IMG/VR virus record: IMGVR_UViG_3300042344_000236
Span: 1 to 64,000 of that record
Strand: one strand, 5' to 3'
From: a virus
Length of the DNA: 64,000 nt
Made by a program: the position numbers and the translations under genes. The notes under the pieces were generated by a model, which saw only the letters and a program-made list of their open reading frames with translations, was not told where the DNA came from and did no database searches. The stretch's first letter is position 1, and the number at the start of each line of letters is the position of its first letter. This document shows, in pieces, positions 1-9,436 of the stretch.

Positions 1-1
1 A

Positions 2-2977
2 AGTAGGATACAGAAAGCTAATATAGATGGAATGTCTATAAAAGACAAGGCCAAACTAGTTGAGATGCTTGACAACTTTTTGGTCAACTTTGCTGTTGGT
101 GGTCTTGATTCAGTACTTGAGGTAATAGAAGGAAACAACCAAGCAAAAAATATATATAATTCTGGTAAAAAGGCTAGACCAATAAAATATTTTTTCAGCA
201 AAACTTTAGGTAATCTAAGATCTATAGCACTAGTTACAGCACCAGAAATGTTTAACTTAATTTTTAATGGAGTAGTAGCAGGGACTAAGGTAATGGACAG
301 AGCTGGATTTGGTAAAGTAATACTTGGTGCAAACAAGGCAAGAAATACAAAAAATGCTCTAGAAAATGAATACGCAGAAAAATTTGGAAAACAAAAGAAC
401 TTCTGGAATATAGACAACACAATAGAAAGGGGAATGGTTGCATTCTTGGCAAGATTTGACAAGCAAGAGAACATGCAATCAGAACTCAATAGAAGAGTTG
501 AAATGATAAACTCAGCTATTGAAACGCTTAAAAAAGGCACAAAGGAAGAGCAGAAATTAGCCAAAACGTATCAGCTTGTTGCAGATAGATTAAATATAAA
601 TAGCGTTGACCGTGAAACTATATTTAATAATTCAAAAACAATGAATAAAGATGCTGTTGGATGGATGATGGACAAGTGGGCAGATATATATGGAGACCTG
701 TCTTTTGTATCATTGTCAGTGTATAACACAATGCTCTCAAAAGATCAATACTACACTACAGATAGATATAAAAAGACAGAGATGGCTAGCTCTATAACAG
801 GTGCTGAAGAAATACCTACATCTAGGTCATCGTATGTTATGAACTCTGATACTCTTATAAATAAAACAGAAACTGGAGTTTTGATGCCAAATACTAAACC
901 TAGTCCATCAACAATAGAGAGTCAGGGCAGGTATATAGATCTAAGTTTTGAGATGAATAACTTCTCAGCAATGGAGGGTGCCTTAGTTGACATCGAGACA
1001 GCTGCTGCTATTAGAAGAGTTGACGCATTTATGAACTCTAAGTATCTATCTAAAGTTATAACAGATCCCAAAGACCTAGATATAATTAAAGGAAAAGTAT
1101 CTAAATATATTGCTTCAATTAAAAATAGATCAGTAATAAGCAATAAACAATATCAAAAAGTATTAAGGGATATACAAAAAAAGATTGGTTTAAACTTTTT
1201 AGGTAAAATAGGATACAGTCTTGGATTAGGAAGTATTTTTCAGCCAATAATGCAAACAGTTCCAGTTGTTTTAAATACAGCAATTCAGGGAGGACCAACT
1301 AGTTTTATAGATTTATTTAGAACTGATAGTAAGTTTCAACAATGGCTTAATAAATCAGGTGCAGGCGTTTCTAATAGAGGACAAGAAGCCGTAACAGCTA
1401 TTGAGTCTGCTGATAGTAAAATAAAAACATTTGAAAATTATACTGATAAAATATCAGACGGGATATCTAAATTTTTTAATTTAAAACTAAAATATTTACT
1501 ATCAAAACCAGATATTTGGGTGGCTCGTGGTGCGTTTCTTTCTTACTATAAACAGTATCTAGAAATGAATAACATTGATAGCTCAAAAATAAACTGGGAT
1601 ACTTGGGATCAAGAAATAAAAGATAATAAATTAGAAGATATAAATAAAGAGGCAATACTATATGCAGACAATATGGTTAATAGAAATCAAAACGTGTCTG
1701 ACGAAAGATTGGCTGGTGAATTACTATCATCTCAAGATGAAGTAATGAAAATAATTAGAAAGACCTTATTTCCTTATGCTTCTTTTAGTATAAACTCAAG
1801 GGCTAAAATTGCTACCGATGTAGCTACTATATACAATTGGAAACGAGTAGATTTTAAAGACGTAGCCATAGCTTCTAAATCACTACTTGGTACACTTGCT
1901 GAACAAGCTGCATTTCATACATTAAATATGTCTAGGCTATTTTTATTAGGGACTATAGCAAGTCTAATATATGGAGACGATGATGATGAAACTGAAGAAG
2001 AAAGAGAAAAGAGGCTGAAAAATGCATCAAAGTTTCCTATAAAATCATTCATGGGAGACTTAGTATCTCCTGCCCCAGTTTTAGATGAAATTTTAGTTGA
2101 TGTGTTTGATATGTTTTCTGATGACCTATCTGTTACAGAAAAAGATGTTAATGATGCCGTAAATAAAGAAAATGAAAGAAGAGCACTTAACTATATTGGA
2201 AATGCAGGATCTAAATTCAAAATGAATCCAGAAGAGGAAAGAAAATTTAGAGAAAAATATTTAAGAGATCATTCATATAAATTAGGAACTGATTATCCAG
2301 GAGCTAAAGATTCAGGAAAATACGGATTATTCTCAGTAGGATATGATCAGTGGAAAAGATTCGTAGACAGGTATGAGATGGCTACAACTGGAGAGTATAT
2401 AGTAACTGATCAGTTTGGAAACACAACAAAAAAATATCTTGGTGATCAAGATAAAAATTTAGTTAAATTAGTATACTTCATAGGAGATTTACCAGCAATA
2501 ATTGGTGGATCATTTAAGGAAGGTTCTCAAATATCAAACAAAATTTATAAAAAGATTGAAGAAAATTCATACACGTATGAGCAGTATGGAGTTTACAAAG
2601 AATTTAAGAAAAGATATAAAAGAGAACCACAAGCATGGGAGAGTATGTTAATTAGAGAAAATATTAATTTCCTTCCTACCGAACAATCTAAGAAAAGCAT
2701 TACAGAGGTAGTTGATTACATAAAAGATTTAGGTGGTTTTACAAACAAAGAAGGAAAAGAATTTGTAAAAGCTTTAGGGAAAATCACTGAAAGTTATGAC
2801 TGGAATCAATACTATAAAATGATTAAGTCTGGTAAAAAATACGAAGACTTGCTAAACTATAGTTTAAAAATAAGAAAAGAAGCCATTAAAAAGCAAGAAG
2901 AGGAAGATAAAAAATTAAAACAACTAGAAATGGAGCAACAAAAAGCAATGGAAAACTTTGTTCCTCCTCCTCTTTAA
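2..2977 (+). CDS. Giant internal virion (polyvalent) protein, C-terminal part, 5' end outside window
   Basis: The frame is open from base 2, so the ATG at 32 is probably not the true start and 992 codons of a longer gene are visible. The protein is Lys/Glu/Asn-rich and mostly helical. A hydrophobic segment lies near residues 640-655, followed by an acidic DDDDETEEE patch. The style matches C-terminal parts of large polyvalent phage proteins carried in the virion and thought to be ejected with DNA. It probably continues the open gene at the right end of the window: same strand, same style, and downstream of the same module if the genome is circular. Its TAA overlaps the stop of the convergent gene on the other strand, with no visible terminator between them. 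Specific function unknown. Confidence 0.75.
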   Translation, partial: SRIQKANIDGMSIKDKAKLVEMLDNFLVNFAVGGLDSVLEVIEGNNQAKNIYNSGKKARPIKYFFSKTLGNLRSIALVTAPEMFNLIFNGVVAGTKVMDRAGFGKVILGANKARNTKNALENEYAEKFGKQKNFWNIDNTIERGMVAFLARFDKQENMQSELNRRVEMINSAIETLKKGTKEEQKLAKTYQLVADRLNINSVDRETIFNNSKTMNKDAVGWMMDKWADIYGDLSFVSLSVYNTMLSKDQYYTTDRYKKTEMASSITGAEEIPTSRSSYVMNSDTLINKTETGVLMPNTKPSPSTIESQGRYIDLSFEMNNFSAMEGALVDIETAAAIRRVDAFMNSKYLSKVITDPKDLDIIKGKVSKYIASIKNRSVISNKQYQKVLRDIQKKIGLNFLGKIGYSLGLGSIFQPIMQTVPVVLNTAIQGGPTSFIDLFRTDSKFQQWLNKSGAGVSNRGQEAVTAIESADSKIKTFENYTDKISDGISKFFNLKLKYLLSKPDIWVARGAFLSYYKQYLEMNNIDSSKINWDTWDQEIKDNKLEDINKEAILYADNMVNRNQNVSDERLAGELLSSQDEVMKIIRKTLFPYASFSINSRAKIATDVATIYNWKRVDFKDVAIASKSLLGTLAEQAAFHTLNMSRLFLLGTIASLIYGDDDDETEEEREKRLKNASKFPIKSFMGDLVSPAPVLDEILVDVFDMFSDDLSVTEKDVNDAVNKENERRALNYIGNAGSKFKMNPEEERKFREKYLRDHSYKLGTDYPGAKDSGKYGLFSVGYDQWKRFVDRYEMATTGEYIVTDQFGNTTKKYLGDQDKNLVKLVYFIGDLPAIIGGSFKEGSQISNKIYKKIEENSYTYEQYGVYKEFKKRYKREPQAWESMLIRENINFLPTEQSKKSITEVVDYIKDLGGFTNKEGKEFVKALGKITESYDWNQYYKMIKSGKKYEDLLNYSLKIRKEAIKKQEEEDKKLKQLEMEQQKAMENFVPPPL

Positions 2978-4095
2978 AACAAATGTGTTAACCTAGCAAC
3001 TTGACCATTCTCTGGGTGATGTATAAATCCCTCAACTGCCTTTGGAGAATACTGGTATCCATTTCTGTGGTGCCAACTATCAGCAGCTGAAGGAGATCTT
3101 AATGTCTCTACATTGACAGACATGTAGTCTTTCGATGATTTGTGATGTATGTGGTGACCATAAATATATCTGTACTTGCAGTTGTGCCACTTATCACTTG
3201 CCTCGTGTGCCATAAGTAGTGGTAAGTTCTCCACCTTGGCTCCGTCCATGTGAGTTGATCCTATTAGATTTTTTCCATACACAGTATACTTCCTGTGCCT
3301 CATATCATTGTCAAATGTTACGTTCTTGCAATTATTGAACCATGCCTCTACACACTGCAACAACATAAATCCAGACATAAAATCGTGATTGCTTGGATTG
3401 TATACAACATGAACGTCAGCAACTGTCATGAGTGTTTCTATGACATTAACTAAAAGCTTTTTAGCCATTACAAAGTTGTCATACCACATTCCGTCAGTAT
3501 CCTGTGGAGTTCCTGCGGTTGTTTGTCTTTTTGGATTGTCTATGTGGAGTATGTCGTTTCCTGCAATGAATATTATCTTATCTATGTTGTAACCTGACGT
3601 TCTTCCAATTATACCATGAAGACCATCCATAACTCTGTTAACAGCTATCTGTTGATTATAATCTTCTCCCGTTTCGAATGATGATGACAGCTTACCAATA
3701 TGTATGTCTGCTGGGTCAAAAACTAGACAGTGTGGGTCCTTACTCTTTTCTCTTTTTATTGAGCTATAGTTGGGTGACCATTTTTTTATCTCAGATATGA
3801 GTTCAGTCTTAAAATCATCAAAGTTAAACTCTTCAGTGTCACCATTAACGTTTATACTATAGTGCTTTCCTTTGTACCAATAGTTTTTTACTTTGTCAGA
3901 ATCTATACCTACTCTTTCACACTCATCATATAAGGCCCTATTTTTCTCATATCTCCTTATAGCCCTCTTCACTACTGCCCTTGAGTTCTCATCACCACTA
4001 CCCAAAATCCTTCTGGCTATCTCTGTCTTGTTGGTTACTCCAGACTTATATAAGTCCAGGATCTTGTTGAAATGTTCCGTGGCTCTTCTTAACAT
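2974..4095 (-). CDS. Calcineurin-like metallophosphoesterase with N-terminal HTH
   Basis: A 373-residue protein. Residues 10-50 look like a helix-turn-helix (KSGVTNKTEIARRILG). From residue 120 it carries the metallophosphoesterase signature set: DxH at D130/H132, GND at 179-181, NHD at 236-238, an isolated H282 and GHHIHH at 313-318. This family hydrolyses phosphomono- or diesters with two metal ions. In phages such genes usually sit in nucleotide or DNA metabolism modules, consistent with its place at the distal end of the replication block. The start overlaps the upstream small gene by about 50 nt but is kept because the HTH begins immediately after it. The substrate (DNA, nucleotide or protein) cannot be told from sequence. 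Confidence 0.85.
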   Translation of the reverse strand: MLRRATEHFNKILDLYKSGVTNKTEIARRILGSGDENSRAVVKRAIRRYEKNRALYDECERVGIDSDKVKNYWYKGKHYSINVNGDTEEFNFDDFKTELISEIKKWSPNYSSIKREKSKDPHCLVFDPADIHIGKLSSSFETGEDYNQQIAVNRVMDGLHGIIGRTSGYNIDKIIFIAGNDILHIDNPKRQTTAGTPQDTDGMWYDNFVMAKKLLVNVIETLMTVADVHVVYNPSNHDFMSGFMLLQCVEAWFNNCKNVTFDNDMRHRKYTVYGKNLIGSTHMDGAKVENLPLLMAHEASDKWHNCKYRYIYGHHIHHKSSKDYMSVNVETLRSPSAADSWHHRNGYQYSPKAVEGFIHHPENGQVARLTHLF

Positions 4096-4201
4096 CCTTT
4101 AAAATTTTGATTAAAATATCTATGCTTTTATTTAATTCATCTGTGTCGTTGTCCACTAACGACTCGTACAATGTATCTGTTAGGTCGTTTATGTCGGCCA
4201 T
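4046..4201 (-). CDS. Small acidic hypothetical protein
   Basis: A 51-residue reading starting MADINDLTDTLYESL. An in-frame upstream ATG at 4237 would add 12 residues, but a TATATTTG promoter-like box at 4247-4240 would place transcription start at about 4235-4231, so the later ATG (or the one at 4231) is favoured. The C-terminal part overlaps the phosphoesterase start by 50 nt in another frame. No recognised family; the sequence looks like a short helical Asp/Leu-rich protein. Confidence 0.5.
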   Translation of the reverse strand: MADINDLTDTLYESLVDNDTDELNKSIDILIKILKDVKKSHGTFQQDPGLI

Positions 4202-4239
4202 TAATACGTTTATGTATGTTAGTCTACTCATGTACAAGA

Positions 4240-4247
4240 CAAATATA
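4240..4247 (-). promoter_or_regulatory. Promoter -7 box TATATTTG
   Basis: On the minus strand this is an 8/8 match to TAnnTTTG, in the short gap between two genes, and would start a transcript of the small gene and metallophosphoesterase. An upstream TTG lies at 16-nt spacing, slightly short for a -33 element. Confidence 0.5.
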
Positions 4248-4257
4248 AGACTAATTT

Positions 4258-4539
4258 CTACAACTCAGACATCCAATTATTAAAAATTCTTCCCATATTG
4301 ATTACCTCGTTATAGAATTCTCTTACCTCTTGGTCGTTCTCTTCATCAATCTTTGCGTATATGGTATCTCCAAGCTTGTATACCTCACTCACAAAATCAT
4401 TGCCTGCTTTTTTAATTTGTTTTCTATAGAGTTGTGGAAAGTCATCCTTTATATCCTCCATGTAGTCCATCAGAACTGGCAAAATACCTACCAAGCACGC
4501 CAGCTTTTTCTCTTTCGAGATAGATTTGTTGTTCGTCAT
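4258..4539 (-). CDS. Hypothetical protein
   Basis: A 93-residue, mostly helical, charged protein (MTNNKSISKEKKLACLVG...). Its first 98 nt overlap the end of the upstream gene at 4442-4801 in a different frame, unusually long for this compact block. Either both are translated, or the true start is an internal Met near residue 24. No family recognised. It ends just before a candidate promoter for the next gene. Confidence 0.6.
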   Translation of the reverse strand: MTNNKSISKEKKLACLVGILPVLMDYMEDIKDDFPQLYRKQIKKAGNDFVSEVYKLGDTIYAKIDEENDQEVREFYNEVINMGRIFNNWMSEL

Positions 4540-4801
4540 AGCTTAAGTCATTAAAATTAAAATTATAGTTTTCAGTTAGTAAATCTTCTTCGTTAAAATA
4601 AGTTTCATCCTTGTTACCTAAGATTGTTTGAACAGGTTTGTTTGTGAAGAATGAGTTAAATCTTGATGAGTCTACACCAAGAGTTCTTAGTATATTTTCA
4701 ATTGGTGTACCCTTTAGTATAAGAGACATTATAAATTGATGGTTGTCTTGTATGTACAAGCTCTTATCCATCGCTTTCTTGTACCGAAGTTTTAATTCCA
4801 T
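4442..4801 (-). CDS. Hypothetical protein
   Basis: A 119-residue protein starting MELKLRYKKAMDKSLYIQ. It overlaps the VRR-NUC gene upstream by 38 nt and the next gene downstream by 98 nt. It contains an SLILKGTPIENILRTLGVDSSRF segment that could form a small helix-turn-helix, but the match is weak. It sits between a nuclease and unknown genes at the end of the replication block. Function unknown. Confidence 0.6.
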   Translation of the reverse strand: MELKLRYKKAMDKSLYIQDNHQFIMSLILKGTPIENILRTLGVDSSRFNSFFTNKPVQTILGNKDETYFNEEDLLTENYNFNFNDLSYDEQQIYLEREKAGVLGRYFASSDGLHGGYKG

Positions 4802-5009
4802 GCTCGTTTAGTTCCTTCATCCTGTACTCCTGAAGTGGTGACGGTTTATTACCAGGTCTTTTTACTTCAATAAATTCAACGTTAGAGTTTTTGGGTATTG
4901 CCACCAAGTCAGGAATTCCAGGTTTATTTGTTTGTATTAGTTTTATTACGTAATATCCTTTAGACTCAAGCTTCTTTATTATCTTCGTTTGTATCTTCTG
5001 CTCTGTCAT
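4764..5009 (-). CDS. VRR-NUC (PD-(D/E)XK) nuclease
   Basis: An 81-residue protein almost entirely made of one VRR-NUC fold: an N-terminal helix (TEQKIQTKIIKKLESKGYYV), GIPDLVAI with the catalytic Asp, VEFIEVKRPG with the Glu-x-Lys pair, and SPLQEYRMKEL with the conserved Gln. These stand-alone nucleases are known in many phages; related ones cut Holliday junctions or flap structures. Placement beside the SNF2-type helicase and primase fits a role in processing replication or packaging intermediates. It overlaps both neighbours by about 40 nt. Confidence 0.85.
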   Translation of the reverse strand: MTEQKIQTKIIKKLESKGYYVIKLIQTNKPGIPDLVAIPKNSNVEFIEVKRPGNKPSPLQEYRMKELNEHGIKTSVQESDG

Positions 5010-5226
5010 TGAAGTTGCAATAGTACCTGCTAAGGTACTTTGTTACCTTCTCAAGATTCGCAAATCTAACAAAATTAAAATCAGAATCCAAAACTTTTAT
5101 CTCTTTTATTACAATTGCACCATTCTCATATCCGTACTTACTTATCTCAAGTATGTTCTGTTCTGGTGTTTCAAGATCAAACTTGTCAATCAACAGCTTG
5201 ATCATTGGGTCGTTCATTATTTTCAT
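4966..5226 (-). CDS. Hypothetical protein
   Basis: An 86-residue protein beginning MKIMNDPMIKLLIDKF, with an acidic C-terminus that overlaps the nuclease start by 44 nt. A second Met at residue 4 is an equally good start. No domain recognised. It is the first gene after a roughly 105-bp AT-rich spacer that separates it from the helicase stop at 5332; no convincing promoter was seen there. Confidence 0.6.
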   Translation of the reverse strand: MKIMNDPMIKLLIDKFDLETPEQNILEISKYGYENGAIVIKEIKVLDSDFNFVRFANLEKVTKYLSRYYCNFNDRAEDTNEDNKEA

Positions 5227-5331
5227 TACGTTACAATTTTTATTATTATAGACTTATTCAACCATCCAATAACTAATAATCTTTCTCCTTTAATTTTAGT
5301 GTATGCTAAAACTGGCAATAAAAAAAACATT

Positions 5332-6570
5332 TTATCTTCCATAATCTTTCTTAAATATATTTAACGTGTAACTCTTTTTTGATTTAACTGCCTTGTATAT
5401 CTTCTCCTCTATGCTACCCTCTGTAAAAATCCAGTAAACTTTGTTGGCTAGCCTGTCCATTGTGGTCATCCTATCTCTTGCCTGCCAGTAGCTAACAGCA
5501 CTAAAATCAATGCTATAAAAAACTAGGTAGTCAGCATTTTTTAAGCTTATACCCTCACGACCAGACACAATTTGTAAGGCAATAACCTTAAAATTACCAG
5601 TGTTAAACTCATCTAAATCCGTGGTCATATCGTCTCCATACACTTTCTTCAGTGCATTTAGCTCCTCCTTGAACTTATAGAACACCCCTATTTTTGTGGT
5701 CGCAAATTGCGACTTCAAGAACTCAGCCTTAAAGGTTGACAAAACCATAGATCTACCACTCTCAAACTTTATCGTTCCACCTGCTAGCTGGTGCATCTTC
5801 TGCATTAACTTGGCAGGAGTATCTGCTAGTATTACATCATTGTTACCCTCAACCACTAGGTCTTTCTCAAGTTTGTCGCTTATCTTTTTTATTATATCAG
5901 GCATCTCCACAGTTAGTATTTCCTCCTCAATCTCTGTTGAGAACCCAGCCTCTTTCTGTGTGTATGTTATTATATATGGAGACACAACGGACATTATCTC
6001 TCTCTCCTTGCCATAAGAATAGTCATTTACCATCAAACCATTTATCTTCTTCTGGAACTTGTTGACATAAACATCTGCCCACCTGTAGAAGTTTGTGAAC
6101 CCGTTAAATGGATTAATGGGGTGCACCCAGAACTGATGGTATATCTGAGAGTAAGACTCTGGAGTTATTGTTCCACTTAATAGTATAACCCTTGGCATGC
6201 CACACTTTATAACTAGATTCCTAACCTGCTTTGTTCTTAAGCTAGGCTTTGGGAATGCGCTCATGGTGTGTGACTCGTCACATATTATTACATCAAAGTT
6301 ACTTCGATTGACCTTGTGTATACTCTCGTAGTTAATTATAACAATGTCATAGTTTGGTACTATCTTTTGGGCATCAGACTCTATGGAAGATATTGCCTTT
6401 TTCTTAGTTAAAAATAGTATTGACTCATAACCAAGCTTGCGACATATCTCAAGGGATGTAAAGGTTTTACCTAGCCTAACCTCCATAGCCAAACAAAGTA
6501 TGTAGTTATCCCTAAGTATCTGTGCACCCCTTGAAGATATATCTATCTGATAATCACGCAGTTGCATCAC
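5332..6570 (-). CDS. SNF2/DEAD-like superfamily 2 helicase
   Basis: A 412-residue two-domain ATPase. An RDYQ motif is at residues 5-8, and the P-loop is the variant VRLGKT (K35). Motif II is DESH at 98-101, motif III SGT at 132-134, and motif VI begins QARDR at 363. The C-terminal part retains the SREGISLKNADYLVFYS segment typical of SNF2 helicases. At about 410 residues it is a minimal phage version, close to small SNF2-type helicases found in replication modules. It overlaps the upstream gene by 17 nt, so the two are probably translationally coupled. Likely role: DNA remodelling or unwinding in replication or recombination. Confidence 0.85.
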   Translation of the reverse strand: MMQLRDYQIDISSRGAQILRDNYILCLAMEVRLGKTFTSLEICRKLGYESILFLTKKKAISSIESDAQKIVPNYDIVIINYESIHKVNRSNFDVIICDESHTMSAFPKPSLRTKQVRNLVIKCGMPRVILLSGTITPESYSQIYHQFWVHPINPFNGFTNFYRWADVYVNKFQKKINGLMVNDYSYGKEREIMSVVSPYIITYTQKEAGFSTEIEEEILTVEMPDIIKKISDKLEKDLVVEGNNDVILADTPAKLMQKMHQLAGGTIKFESGRSMVLSTFKAEFLKSQFATTKIGVFYKFKEELNALKKVYGDDMTTDLDEFNTGNFKVIALQIVSGREGISLKNADYLVFYSIDFSAVSYWQARDRMTTMDRLANKVYWIFTEGSIEEKIYKAVKSKKSYTLNIFKKDYGR

Positions 6571-6847
6571 ATATGTTTTTGATGCACTCGGTCATCTCAT
6601 CAACATCATCCTTATAAAACGTAATCATACTCTTTTTATATTTCTGGAACTCTAGCAGCTCCACCGCCACGTCAGTCTTGTAACTAAACTTGTTAATAAC
6701 ACCATCAATGAATAGTATGGTGTTGTGTAGATCTTGCATCTTGTCAAGTATTTGCCCGTAAGCCTTGTCATCTTTTTTAGTGATCTTTAGGACTATCTCA
6801 AAGAACACTATCTTTTCTTCTAAAATTGATTTGCAGATTTCACTCAT
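6554..6847 (-). CDS. Hypothetical helical protein
   Basis: A 97-residue protein (MSEICKSILEEKIVFFEIVL...), predicted all-helical with no recognised motif. It is wedged between the primase-helicase (2-nt gap) and the SNF2-type helicase (17-nt overlap). The position suggests an accessory subunit of the replication machinery, but that is inference from context only. Confidence 0.65.
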   Translation of the reverse strand: MSEICKSILEEKIVFFEIVLKITKKDDKAYGQILDKMQDLHNTILFIDGVINKFSYKTDVAVELLEFQKYKKSMITFYKDDVDEMTECIKNICDATA

Positions 6848-6849
6848 AA

Positions 6850-9204
6850 TTAAAATAATAAATCGGGGTTATTTTCTTCTGTTATAAATTCTACCATCTT
6901 GCCCATGGCTCCTCTGTATATCTTAGGTCTGCTCTTGTATTTAAACTCTCCCAAAGAATCAAGCCATCTGTAGAACCTGTTGTGTGATAACTTCCATCTA
7001 CCATACGTTCCATAGTCTGGGAACTCTTCAACGAATCTGTTGTACATGGACATTCCTGGAACAGCAACGTTAATCTTCATGAAGTCATTGTCACTTGATG
7101 TGGCCCACTCCCAAAATTCTGTAGATGTCTCAGCTATGAACTTACGTGTCTTGAGGTTCATGAAGTCACACCTAACAAGATTGTTTGACAGGTAGCTCTG
7201 TAGATTGGATATCATATAGTTGTCAAATCTAGACCACTCATCTCTGCTCCAACCAACGAACAACATGTGACCAAACTCAGTCTCAGGAGTAAACATCTTT
7301 GTATAGTACTGCTTAAACTCTAGGTCCCACTTTCTACGTTCAAAGCTGTTTCCTGCTCCCTTTATTGCGTAGTTTGTTGTTATGACAATCTTTGGTGAGT
7401 TCTCAAATGGTATGTGTATTTCGTCCTTGTTCTTTTTCTCCAACGTAATACCCTCGGTGATTACACTGAATAGTCTCTCGAAGTCAAAGTTCTTTGCTAC
7501 ATCGTCAAAAACAAGAGTCTGTGTGTCTACCTGTACACGTTGATATGGAAATGATTTCTGAAAACTGAATCCCTTTCCGTCAATTATTACCATCTTCTTT
7601 ATGTATGATATAGACTTAACAAATATACCCTTCCCTGTACCTCCCTCTGGGTTGTCACTAATCACCTCATCGTTTAGAATAACAGCAGGACAATAACTGG
7701 CTGGCTTGTAGCTGTGCAAAAGGTAGCCAATTGTTGATTCCATGGACTTAATCCTTCCTGAATTATTTCCGCTTATGTTTGAAACAAATCTCTTAAACTC
7801 ACAATCATCAAACTTTGTAACTCTAAAGTCTCTGTCTATCTTCTGCTTCTCCCAAACATATCCACCTAAATCTCTGTAGTCTATCATATCTATGCTGTCT
7901 GATGTAACCTTAACAGCACAGTTTCTATAGTACAGATAAGACTCGTTAATGGTGTCAACCATAAATACTGGTTCTATCTTGGCTACGTAGTTTAGAAATG
8001 ATTCCTGAAAGAACTTAGTGTTCATTGCAAAGAAGTTATAAACGCTCATGTCGTTTGACTTCATTAGATAGTCTAACACAAAGTCCTTTATCATGTCCTC
8101 GTTGGTGTCGCTAATTATATTGTCAACAATCCTTACAAAAACAAAGTTATTAGAACCATTTGGGTAGTACTTATAGAACCCGTTTCCCTTTAGATAATCC
8201 CTAAAAAGATGTGGTATCAAGTCAATCTTACCCTTACTGCTCTTGGACCAAAATGTATTGTACTCCTCAGTCTCAACCATTTCATTTATAATGTTCTCGT
8301 CAATGTCTGGGTAGTAGTTCTTTACATCCTTTATTGGAACACCTTTCTTTATGTCGTTCTTTATAGATGTTGTTTTGTCTATGTCCTCGTAGTGCTTTGT
8401 CCCGTGATCAGACACATTTTTGTATGCAGACCATACTATAGTCTTCATCTCAGAAGCCATTGACCCGTCATCGTATGACAACAACACATTTAGAGCCTCA
8501 TCTTTATTGATTCCGTATTGATTGAGTGCTGATGCTAAGATAAATAGATTGTTGTTCCTGTATCCTACAACCATACCATGCTTCTTCTCCCACCACATAC
8601 AAAGCCTTTTTATAACTTCGTTTGAGTCACTGATTCGTATCATAGGTGGAGGCTTGATGTTGTCATTTGTGTTAACCATCTCAGACCATACCTCAGACAG
8701 CTCGTTTACATATATGTCTGGGTCCCAGCTCTCGTAACATACACGAGATATATTCTTGCATGACTTGTCAAACTCATCACGATTGTAGTAGTTTTGTAAC
8801 GCTAAGAAATACTTCTTGTGATTTGAAGCGTCTTGTGGAATTCTAACCAACAACTTTATTCCATCTCCAGATGGTGACATGAACATGCAGTAAGTATACT
8901 TGTCGTTAAACAAGAACATTCTCATTTCTTGTAAATCTTCCTCACTCTTAAATCCATCAAAGTCTATACATATTATACCGCTGTGATTAACTATAGCATT
9001 GTCTGCCCTTCTAGAAAACTCTCCTGAAAAAAGTATTGCAGGTAGTAGTTTCTTTATGTTGTTCCTCTCCTCCTTTGTATCAGCAGAACGAATCTTTTTT
9101 ACTATGTCCTTTGATTTGCCAAATTTTATCCTGTCAATGGCAACATCAATGTCAACGTAAAATGGTTTGTCCGTATCGTTTATTGATTTGAAGTAGGTTA
9201 TCAT
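6850..9204 (-). CDS. Primase-helicase (VirE_N/BT4734-like primase plus P-loop helicase)
   Basis: A 784-residue fusion. The N-terminal part resembles BT4734/VirE_N-type primases: ICIDFDG at about 79-84 supplies acidic metal ligands, SPSGDGIKLLV is at 110-119 and SRVCYESWDPD at 153-163. The C-terminal half is a D5/superfamily-3-like helicase: Walker A GGTGKG with K525, Walker B LVFDD with D567/D568, and an ITTNY sensor motif. Such fusions prime and unwind DNA at the fork. As no DNA polymerase is visible in the window, host polymerase is probably recruited. It overlaps the next upstream gene by 4 nt and is the largest gene of the leftward block. Confidence 0.85.
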   Translation of the reverse strand: MITYFKSINDTDKPFYVDIDVAIDRIKFGKSKDIVKKIRSADTKEERNNIKKLLPAILFSGEFSRRADNAIVNHSGIICIDFDGFKSEEDLQEMRMFLFNDKYTYCMFMSPSGDGIKLLVRIPQDASNHKKYFLALQNYYNRDEFDKSCKNISRVCYESWDPDIYVNELSEVWSEMVNTNDNIKPPPMIRISDSNEVIKRLCMWWEKKHGMVVGYRNNNLFILASALNQYGINKDEALNVLLSYDDGSMASEMKTIVWSAYKNVSDHGTKHYEDIDKTTSIKNDIKKGVPIKDVKNYYPDIDENIINEMVETEEYNTFWSKSSKGKIDLIPHLFRDYLKGNGFYKYYPNGSNNFVFVRIVDNIISDTNEDMIKDFVLDYLMKSNDMSVYNFFAMNTKFFQESFLNYVAKIEPVFMVDTINESYLYYRNCAVKVTSDSIDMIDYRDLGGYVWEKQKIDRDFRVTKFDDCEFKRFVSNISGNNSGRIKSMESTIGYLLHSYKPASYCPAVILNDEVISDNPEGGTGKGIFVKSISYIKKMVIIDGKGFSFQKSFPYQRVQVDTQTLVFDDVAKNFDFERLFSVITEGITLEKKNKDEIHIPFENSPKIVITTNYAIKGAGNSFERRKWDLEFKQYYTKMFTPETEFGHMLFVGWSRDEWSRFDNYMISNLQSYLSNNLVRCDFMNLKTRKFIAETSTEFWEWATSSDNDFMKINVAVPGMSMYNRFVEEFPDYGTYGRWKLSHNRFYRWLDSLGEFKYKSRPKIYRGAMGKMVEFITEENNPDLLF

Positions 9205-9416
9205 ATATTACTCTTTAATTTTTCTACGTATATTATAGCATCCATGAGCTCCTCCTGTAAATGATTGAGCCAGTCAATGTTTGACAAATCATTTCTGTCC
9301 ATTGTTGTGTTGTACTTCTTTATTCCAACATTAGACCTTGACCTAATTTTAGAGATAACACTCTCTACTACACTATCGACAACTATGTCGAAAGTGGACG
9401 TTGATTCCCATTTCAT
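9201..9416 (-). CDS. Hypothetical protein upstream of primase
   Basis: A 71-residue protein starting MKWESTSTFDIVVDSV. The start at 9416 is chosen over an in-frame start at 9497 because a strong intrinsic terminator (9466-9437 on this strand) lies inside the longer version. An AATTTGT box (7/8 to TAnnTTTG) ends directly before this ATG. The mRNA may restart here, with this gene leading the primase operon. No family recognised. Confidence 0.65.
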   Translation of the reverse strand: MKWESTSTFDIVVDSVVESVISKIRSRSNVGIKKYNTTMDRNDLSNIDWLNHLQEELMDAIIYVEKLKSNI

Positions 9417-9436
9417 ACAAATTAATTTTAGATTAT

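Noticed and set aside
5696-6016. 106-codon plus-strand ORF opposite the SNF2-type helicase
   Set aside because: Hydrophobic frame in antisense to a well supported gene with intact helicase motifs; shadow ORF.
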